Part shown: positions 56,075 through 64,000 of the stretch, one piece after another | Layout of the letters: every line of letters begins with the position of its first letter | How positions within the stretch are numbered: position 1 is the first letter of the stretch | Assembly: GCA_022225965.2 (NCBI GenBank) | Contig: JAKJXP020000030.1 | Location: 310,001-374,000, forward strand | DNA length: 64,000 nucleotides | Origin: Diatrype stigma | Lineage: Eukaryota; Ascomycota; Sordariomycetes; Xylariales; Diatrypaceae | Direction: 5' to 3' | Position numbers and translations under genes: made by a program | Notes under the pieces: generated by a model | The model's input: only the letters and a program-made list of their open reading frames with translations | What the model was told of the DNA's origin: nothing | Databases searched by the model: none

Positions 56075-58069
56075 GTTGGGTGGTCGTGGTGATGGTGCTG
56101 GTGGTCGTTGTGGTCTGGTAGGTCTTTCTGTCCTCTTCTCTTTCTCTCCCGCTTTCTCGTAATACTAGTCTTTACAGGTGGCGTGATGGTTACCGCTTGG
56201 GGGTTAACCGAACAGACAAAGATGATCGTGGCAGCTTCACGTCCACGTATAAGTGAAAACTACGTTGGAAATGTGGGCTACTATGAAGTCTGTGCCGTAG
56301 AACCCCTCTCAGTAGTTCTCAGCTGTAACTCCACCGTAAGCACTATACGAAAACCCAACCACTTCATGCGGGCTAGGACTTGTAGCTTTCGATCCCTTAC
56401 CTTCGCGTCGCAGCTAGATATGGCACAGTCAGTGGTAAGGTATGGGCCGCAACACCAACATGATGACACATCTGGAAGCTGAGTCGACTATATTATATGT
56501 TTGCTATCTTCAAAATTGCTGGGTGTGTATGCAAGGGGTTTAAGGACTTGATGTATTTGATTCTCTTGACTGCATATCCGGCTGTGCCGTTTCTTAGCGA
56601 GCAGACTGATGTTGCCATATCGGTCTTGCAGTTGGTGATACCAATATGCAAGGGGGTTGGCTGAGCATCACCTCATTCTGCAACTTCCTTGAGAAGAACA
56701 TGTTCTTGGTTCGTACCTTCAGTTTTCTTGTGAAGGAGGTGCTTGGACTTATACCAGTATTCGACCAATCAGTCGGAAAAGGGTGTTGATGGTGGGCCAC
56801 TCATCATGAAAGGAGACTGCTTTGCATCCGCTTCGCCACGATGCGAATGAAAAGTTTCTGAACGGGTATATAATATGTATTACAATATAGAGTAAGACTT
56901 CTGAGCCACAAATATCTGTGCAATGATAACAAGCCATCATCTAGATATGGTTTCTTCATATCTTTCAAAACAGCAAACAACTATGTTGCTATGAAAGTCA
57001 AGTACTCCCAGAAGAAGTGATTAAGGGGAGGGTGAAAAAAGAGACTATAAAGGCACGCACGCTCAGACCAAAATCCTTAGGAAAACAATGGGGCCGGCGG
57101 CCGAAGTTTTGTGGATATTTGCTACATAGCCGTGATTAACAGTGCAACCCATGCAACAGGTCTTTAACGTTTATCATGGAGCTTTCGGATTTAACAGGAA
57201 CGGTTTATACATGTAGGTGCCCTGTTTCTCTGAGAGAAATGGCAAAGTGGTCAGCGAACTCCTGTTGCCGTGACAACCCTCCCCATTCTTGCGCTGATGT
57301 TCCAAGACTCTACTGGTCTACAAACGAGGGCATATTCTTTCATCTTTGAGGTTTGGCAGCATTGTATGAAGCAATCATGAATAGTGCAATAGAGCCCTGG
57401 TTGATCGCACGGGCCCATGAAGTTATCGATAGGCAATGATATGTTTTAGGGCTGTTGTTCTTTGTCTCAATAAAGCGTGGTGTTTATGCACTGGTAGGAA
57501 TTAGTATTGCGTGCTACCACACGCACGTCGACGTGGCGTAGTTATATATAGTTAGGTCTTAAGGGCTTCCCGGGCTTGTATGGGTTCCAGTCGGGGGTAT
57601 AATTACCAGCAATCATGCATGCAGGCACTCAATCTCTATCGGTCCTCTATAGCATTTCTGATAGGCCCTTTCTTACAGGCCAGGATGTTTCCCTTTTAGC
57701 TTAGTGGCAAAAAACGATAGGAGGTTATTCCTGCGTGCATGTTTCCGTGCCACTGTTGTGTCTGAAACAGGAATACACTGGGGGCCCAATCTTCCTCGTC
57801 GCTCATTGTTCAATCAATTATGGACAGGGCCTGGGGGCGCCGTACTGGGGGGGCTTTCTTAGGCCCGTGCTCCCTCGGGCAGAAAAAAGAATGGCAAAGA
57901 AAATACGAAACAGGCAATTGCGGACAATGGAATCCTCACCGTCGTTATCTCTTCTTTTTGTTCGCGGGTCTCTCTTCTTTTCTTTCTAACCTTCCGAAGC
58001 GCGTGCGAGCCTTCGCTGCGGGATCGAAAACTTCGACGCGTCTCTCTTGGAGACTAGAAGTTACTCACC
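56075..58069. other. Divergent intergenic region
   Basis: 2.0 kb without a supported gene between the minus-strand NTF2-like gene and TRK. The last 150 nt are C/T-rich leader sequence of the TRK gene. Confidence 0.55.
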
Positions 58070-60517
58070 ATGGGGCTTCAATGGTGGGAGGACTTTGGCA
58101 CGCGGCACCCCAAGATACATGCCAAGCTGACCGACTTGGCGTACGCCGCTAAGCCCTACGTACCGCCTATCAACTACATCACGCTGCACTATGCGTACTT
58201 CATCAGCACCACGATCGTGGGCACGCTCATCTTCTGGGGCGCTTCGAACCCAGCCCGCAGCATCGGCTGGTGGGACAGCATGTTCATGGTCATGTCGGCC
58301 ATCACCGCGTCGGGGCTCAACACGGTCAATGTCAGCCAGCTGACGACGTTCCAGCAGGTCGAGCTGTGCGTGTTGATGATGATAGGAAGCCAAGTTCTGA
58401 TCTCATACGTCACGATCGCATTTCGCAAGCACATCTTCGAGAAGCGCTTCGAGGATATTGTAAAGGTGGAGCGAGAGAGGAGGAAGAAGAAGGTCTCAGG
58501 AACCGGCGCCGTCGCGGGCATGGCAGGTGCTATGTTGGGACTGCAGGTGATGGGATCCTTTGGAAAGGGAGGGGCGCAAGCCAAGCCGCGGGCCCCCAAT
58601 AACGACCCGAATAGAAAACTATTTCCCGTGGACGAGGAGGCTGGAACAGATACCCAGGCAGGCGGTGGAAGGGGCCAGCAGACGCAACACGCGCATGTTG
58701 GGTTCCTGGAGCCCATACGAGAAGGCAAGTCTCTTGATGAAACAAGACAAGCAGCGACCACTGGCCACTCGATCTACCAAACACAATCTCATCAGAGTGG
58801 AGCGAGACGGAAATCCCAGACATCGGAGTCGGGTATTCAATTTGAGGGGTTCAACGTGCAGACCTTCTTGAAGGAACAAAAGCGCAATATCGGAAGGAAC
58901 GGGCAGTTCTTTAATCTGTCGGAGGAGCAGCGCGAGTATCTCGGCGGTGTCGAGTACCGTGCCCTCAAATTCCTCTCCGTGTTCGTCATCGTCTACTTCC
59001 TGCTTTGCCAGCTCTTCGGAGGCATTGCCCTGGGTGCCTGGATGTCGGTTTACAAGAGCGATGTCACCGCCGTCAATGCACAGAATCCGTGGTGGGCGGG
59101 CATCTTCCTCGCCATCTCTGCCTATAGTAACGCTGGCTTCACGCTGTTGGACGCAGGATTCGTGCCTTTCCAGGACTCGTACTTCCTGCTCGTCATCGTC
59201 ACACTGCTGTCGCTGGCGGGCCCGGCAGCCTTCCCTGTCTTCATGCGATTCTTGATATGGACCATGTCGACTCTACTGGACCTCTTTTCCAAGGACAAAG
59301 ACTACGGCGTCTGGAAAGAGGGGTTCGACTTCATCCTGAGGTTCCCTCGTCGTGTATACACTAGTATGTTCCCGGCCAAGGATACTTGGATGTTTGTGGC
59401 CACGTTTGGGGGCTTCGTGATAGCGGATTGGATCTTGTTTCTAGTCCTCAGCATCGGAAATCCGACCCTCGAGGCCATTCCTCTCGGCCAGCGGATTTTC
59501 GATGCTCTCTTTCAAGGTTTCTGTAAGTTCATTCCCCTGACTGATGCTTCGACGATCTGGACAAGGCCCTAAGCTAACAAACCAACTTTTCCCATAGCGA
59601 TTCCTTCAGGAGGATACGCCATAGTATCACCGTCAAGCATATACTTCGATGTCCAAGTACTATGGCTAGTTTTGTACTATACAGCGGCGTACCCCCACAT
59701 CATCACCATGCGAAACACCAACGTCTACGAGGAGCGATCCCTGGGAATATACGAGGGCGACCAGACCGAAGAGGAACAACTCCACTCTGCAAGCAGCAGT
59801 CTCTTCGATGTCGATGCCGACATCCCGAACTCGAACGGAGCCGGGCTGCAACTGCCCACTACCACTAACAACACCAACAAGAACTGGGATGCACTCTCGC
59901 GCACGACGTCCACCAAGTCTATCCAGAAGCTTTCCGTGATCGGCCGACGCGGCACCGCATTCGTCGGCCGCCAGATCCAGCGCCGCATGACGGGCTTCCA
60001 AGGCGTCGGCGTCTCCGCGCCGCCGCCGCCCGCGGCGATGGACCCGGCGATCAAGCCGCTCCGGCGGGCGGTGCACGTGGACTTCGGGCGGGCCTCGGTG
60101 CACTCGCTGGAGCACCACCCGGCCAACGGGCCGCCCAGCCTGGTGTCGCAGCAGGTGCGGGGCCAGCTCAGCCACGACGTGTGGTGGATCGCGCTGACGC
60201 TGTTCCTCATCACGCTGATCGAGACGCGGCACTCGCTCACCGACCCGGCCACGTACAGCGTCTTCACCATCCTCTTCGAGATCGTCTCGGGCTACACCAA
60301 CATCGGCATCAGCATCGGCCTGCCCGACCAGAGCTACAGCTTCAGCGGCGGCATGTACACCGGCAGCAAGATCGTCATGATCTTCGTCATGCTGCGCGGC
60401 CGCCACCGCGGCCTGCCCGTCGCGCTGGACCGCGCCGTCCGCCTGCCCGGGAAGAAGCTGGCCGAGCTGGAGGAGGAGGATGCGGAGATCCGGAGCATGT
60501 CCGCTCGTTCGCGTTAG
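58070..60517 (+). CDS. trk1: TRK-type potassium transporter
   Basis: Exon 1 58070-59522 and exon 2 59598-60517 join across a 75-nt intron (GTAAGT..CATAG) to 790 aa. Fungal TRK proteins hold four M-P-M units; the pore-loop filter segments are visible: TASGLN (residues 79-84), SNAGFT, PSGGYAIVS at the exon junction, and TNIGISIG near the C-terminus. The family block MRNTNVYEERSLGIY follows the third unit. A long hydrophilic loop with KVERERRKKK and Gln/Gly-rich sequence lies between units 1 and 2, as in yeast Trk1. The protein is a plasma-membrane potassium uptake system driven by membrane potential. A second hydrophilic insert with a PPPPP run lies between units 3 and 4. Start chosen at ATG 58070 in the context CACCATGG. 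Confidence 0.92.
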
Positions 60518-61423
60518 ACACGCGTTTCTTTTGTTTTCCTCTCTTTTTCTTTTCTTCGTGTTCGTTTTATATACCATTTAGACTTAGACCACAATCGTTT
60601 CCAGCACACGGCGTGGATATATGGGGAATGGGCACCAGATAGAGGAGTCATTGCTTTCGCTGGCGATGCATCTTGCTTAGTTACAAGGGTCTGTAGTATA
60701 TACTTGCTAGCCGGAAGACCAGTTCATAGGGAGGGGAGGGTCCCGTTCACATTGCTACTTACATAGGCAATGCGCGGGGATTGTCCAGGTAGGCGATAAA
60801 ACCTAATTCCAATATTGTCTACCATGATTAGCACGGGAGCGTGTTCTCTACTTGTTATATATTGGAAGGTTGTGATACGTATTGCAGGTGCAAAGTAAAG
60901 CGCAGCTGTAGGAAAGAAGATGTAAGTTCCACTCGCGTGTATGCTTAGCAGGCAAAGCGTAATTGATAATGAATTTTACCCTTTCTTATACGACTCACAT
61001 TGATGCCAGGGTATCAAGCAACGCAATCTGTGCAGCGTGATGTCCACCATTTGGTGGATGCCAGCTGTTGTAATCCATTCATTTGGAATCATTCTAGATT
61101 GCGTAACCTGTAACGCAATTTACGATGACCTCACCTCCTTATGCAACTGGTTATATAATTGCAATGGCCGTATTTGGTACTTAATATATACCGTTATAAT
61201 AATGATTTTACGAATTAAGGGGGACAATACTGGCCACGAAACAATACGTTCCTGAAACAACAATCTAAATGGACTTTTGTAGATGGTAATAGGTATTATC
61301 TACGTGCTATATATATGTCCCTGACCAACGCACTGACCTGAGCCCCCTAGCTCTAGCCTTCGACTGTATAGTACCTAACATTCCTGTTCTTGGATCATTG
61401 GCACGAAAGAAGGTTCACATTCT
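60518..61423. other. Convergent intergenic region
   Basis: 906 nt with only short random frames; 3' UTRs of TRK and the reductase. Confidence 0.6.
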
Positions 61424-62612
61424 TTACATCATTGCATGGCCATCGATACCAATGACCTTTCCGTTAACCCATCCCCCATCGTTTGACGCCAAGAAGCATA
61501 CGACTCGGGCGATATCGATGGGAAGGCCGACACGTCCCAGGGGAGACCAAGTAGCAGCGTACTGTGATTTCGGGTTAGCTGTTGCTGCTCTGTATAAACA
61601 TCTAAGTACCGTTTGTGTATGCATCACTCACCTCATCCACAGCCTCGTCGGCGAGCTTGTCGCCGTCCGGGATGTACTCGCGGCACACGGCGTGGTACAT
61701 GTCGGTCTTGATGCCGCCGGGGGCGACGACGTTGACGGTGATGCGCTTGTCGCCGAAGTCGACGGCCATGGTGCGGGCGAAGGTCTCGATGGTGCCCTTG
61801 CTGCCGGAGTACACGGCGTGCTTGGGGACGCCCTTGGCCTGGCCGGTGATGCTGCCCATGAGGATCAGGCGGCCCCCTTCCTCGAGGTGGTTGTAGGCCT
61901 GCTGGGCGACGAAGAACTGGCCCCGCGTGTTGATGTTGAAGACGCGGTCGTACTCCTCGGGCGTGACGTCCTTGACGTGGCCGAACGACACCACGCCGCT
62001 GTTGGAGCACACCACGTGCAGCTTGCCGAAGATGGCCACGGCCTGCTGGAACAGCGCCTTGATCTGCTCCACGTCCGACACGTTGGCCCGCACCGCCGCC
62101 GCGTCCGAGCCCCCCTTCTTGATCTGCTGCACCACCTCCTCCGCCGACTCCGAGCTGTTCGCATAGTTCACGATCACCTTCGCGCCGCGGCGCCCCAGCT
62201 CCAGCGCCATTTCCCGCCCGATCCCGCGGCCTGCGCACAGGTGTGTTAGCGGATTGGTTCCTCAGCTAGCGTGCCATCCTTTGCGGTATTCCATCATGAA
62301 GCAAGGGGTAGAAGGTAAAAGCTCCGAGTGGCGCAAGAGCTATGGGAGGGGGAGGGGTCCCCTTTTCGGACTTTAGGTGGGGTCGGCTGTGCATGCCAAA
62401 GTAATAATCCCCCCCCCTGGCTCTCGTCTTCCAGTGCGTTACACAGCGTAAAACCACTCAGCTCTCAGAAGTTGTAGGACAAGAAAATTGAGGTGTCACG
62501 TACCAGCGCCAGTCACAAGGGCGACCTTTCCCTCAAGAGAAGCAGACGCCAAGCCTAAGGGCCCTGGGATGGCATCGTACTTGCTACCCGTGTGAGCTGT
62601 GACACCAGGCAT
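61424..62612 (-). CDS. Tri/tetrahydroxynaphthalene reductase (DHN-melanin type SDR)
   Basis: Exons on the minus strand: 62612-62504, 62230-61632, 61561-61424, 281 aa. The N-terminus [11 protein letters not shown] is typical of fungal hydroxynaphthalene reductases. NADPH motif TGAGRGIG is at 34-41. Catalytic Ser163 (MGSITG), Tyr177 and Lys181 (YSGSK) are all present. [20 protein letters not shown] and [19 protein letters not shown] complete the family signature. The enzyme reduces tetra- or trihydroxynaphthalene with NADPH in the cytosol, a step towards DHN melanin. The last residue is Met, which I recall from the trihydroxy-type enzyme, whereas the tetrahydroxy-type ends in Ile; this makes the T3HN assignment slightly more likely. 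No scytalone dehydratase or polyketide synthase gene is in the window. Confidence 0.9.
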
Positions 62613-64000
62613 TTTGAGATTAGAAACAGCGGATGATTCTTAAATTGATCAAGTTTAGACGAGAGTTGAGTCTGCTGTCACGATGTGTTCAATCGCAGTC
62701 AATGTAGTTGGCTTGCGGTATGTATCTAGAAACGTATCTCATCTTTCAGGGGAAGGATAACTTTATAACCACTTTTACCTATTGCTAGGGCCAAAGCAAA
62801 GCGGACTGCCTTGGAGACCCCGAGGAGGACCGGACGGTGTCGTCGCTCGCCATTGTTGATGGGACTCCGAAAGTTGCTGCTAAGGTGCGAAGGCGCGAAC
62901 CTTCCTGCCCCTCCCTGCCTTGGAGGATTCTCGTGGCTTGCCTTCGTCCGGACATGCGGCGGGCCATTTCATATGAGTATTTCATAAGGTCCGGCGCACT
63001 GTATACACCACCATAAGCCAAGCAAAACCTTCAGCCGCAGGTTCGACGATGAAGTTGGACAGTCAGCAAAGCACAGAATGCCAAGCTGCATTCAGGCGCA
63101 ACCACCTCGTTTGCATATAACAAATCGATATGCACCAATCGCTTTTAGGAGGTAGGTAGGACCAAGTATTATGCGCAACGAGTACGGTCCCGAGGACATA
63201 AGAAGTGGGAAGTCCGGGGCGTATAGTTGCCAATATGAGGCTGGTGTAACCCAAGTGCTCCCGGCACTGTACACTCGTCCAACACATCCTTAGATGAAAT
63301 GGTTGTCCTTAAGCTTTACTAATTGATTTTTGTATCGGCCTTTTTCGCGACGCGATTTCTGTTTGATGATGAAATGCTGCTTGAATGAATAATAATTTCA
63401 GCCTAATGTTTCCTCTTGACCATGCCCTAACTTTTACATGGATCAACTCTAACCCCTGAAAGGGTCAACATAGGGTATGGATGCTGGATTTGGGTTTGAT
63501 GTGGATGCCAAATACCTAGTATTATAGTGCATCAGTAAAATATAAGTCGAGGTATGGCATACCCAATTCTGAATTAGGGTTGACTTGCTACCTAGATAAG
63601 TCTAAGTCTGTACCTACTATGTAGGGTATGGGGGCCTTCGACCGAATCTTGAACCTGTTATAGACATGTTTGCACATCGAATTTATGCTCTCATCAGATC
63701 AGATCGACTGGGGTTTGCCAAGACGTGAGAGCAACACACATCACACCATGAGATCGCACCTTGTCTACAAGGTAGTGATCCCCTGTGAACATTGGGGGGG
63801 GGGGGGGCGAGTAGATGGACATTCCTTCTATAGTGCAACTTGGCAGAGCTAGACTCTGCCGGAACAGTGGTGACACAGCCCCCTCCGGCTCATCAGAGCT
63901 GTTTCTCGTACAATACAGCTTTATTCACCAGGATGAGTCCACTCGCCCACATGAATATGTACTGCCCTGTAAGGGAACACTACCACTACCACACCAAGCA
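62613..64000. other. Upstream region and window end, no gene recognised
   Basis: About 1.4 kb. It has only short frames (for example 62785-63021 minus) without recognisable motifs, and a run of 14 G at 63794-63807. Confidence 0.55.

Noticed and set aside
59666..60577. 303-codon minus-strand frame
   Set aside because: Antisense shadow of TRK exon 2 with low-complexity composition.
61398..62249. 283-codon plus-strand frame
   Set aside because: Antisense shadow of the hydroxynaphthalene reductase; Val/Asp/Leu-rich and without motifs.
1..64000. tRNA, rRNA genes, CRISPR arrays
   Set aside because: No B-box/cloverleaf, rRNA-like or spaced direct-repeat pattern was seen, and CRISPR is not expected in a fungal chromosome.

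Overview
The window is nuclear DNA of a filamentous ascomycete (Pezizomycotina, most likely Sordariomycetes). The genes carry short GT..AG introns of about 45-100 nt. Fungus-restricted families are present: a Zn2Cys6/fungal-trans regulator, 2EXR and F-box proteins, a Bim1-like secreted protein and a naphthol reductase of the DHN-melanin type. Repeats show the signature of repeat-induced point mutation (RIP): CA/TG is depleted, CG is kept, and old coding frames are full of TAA/TAG.

Layout. 1-2253: 3' part of the Mediator subunit MED14. 2819-4947: a complete but dead pogo/Fot1-type DNA transposon with 23-bp inverted repeats and a TA duplication. 5939-12736: a DUF7053-like gene, a 717-aa membrane protein of unknown function (minus strand) and a four-helix MARVEL-like membrane protein. 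13203-15147: a 1.9-kb non-autonomous LTR element with two 198-bp LTRs and a pair of zinc-knuckle motifs. 15977-18691: a nine-exon Zn2Cys6 transcription factor. 20142-20823: a secreted Bim1/X325-like protein. 20.8-28.2 kb is gene-poor and holds a clear cytochrome P450 fragment and other coding-like remnants. 28.2-41 kb: a conserved fungal protein, a 2EXR protein, a small three-exon protein with a Gly/Lys-rich tail module, an F-box protein and a 3-beta-HSD-type SDR. 41121-43943: an eleven-exon DUR3 urea/polyamine transporter.

44.7-52.6 kb is an 8-kb, extremely AT-rich RIP island. Through the stop codons one can read a RecQ-type (telomere-linked-helicase-like) helicase on the plus strand and a DUF6589-type gene on the minus strand. 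A short AT minisatellite lies between them.

53.4-64 kb returns to normal genes: DUF1308 protein, NTF2/SnoaL-like small protein (minus), TRK potassium transporter, tri/tetrahydroxynaphthalene reductase (minus), then about 1.4 kb with nothing recognised.

The intact genes are a typical mixed chromosomal neighbourhood with no obvious operon-like or cluster logic. Nitrogen (DUR3) and potassium (TRK) uptake, transcription (MED14, Zn2Cys6) and melanin chemistry stand side by side. The most unusual material is the mobile DNA: the LTR element and the helicase/DUF6589 island. All family names come from reading motifs by eye; no search was run.
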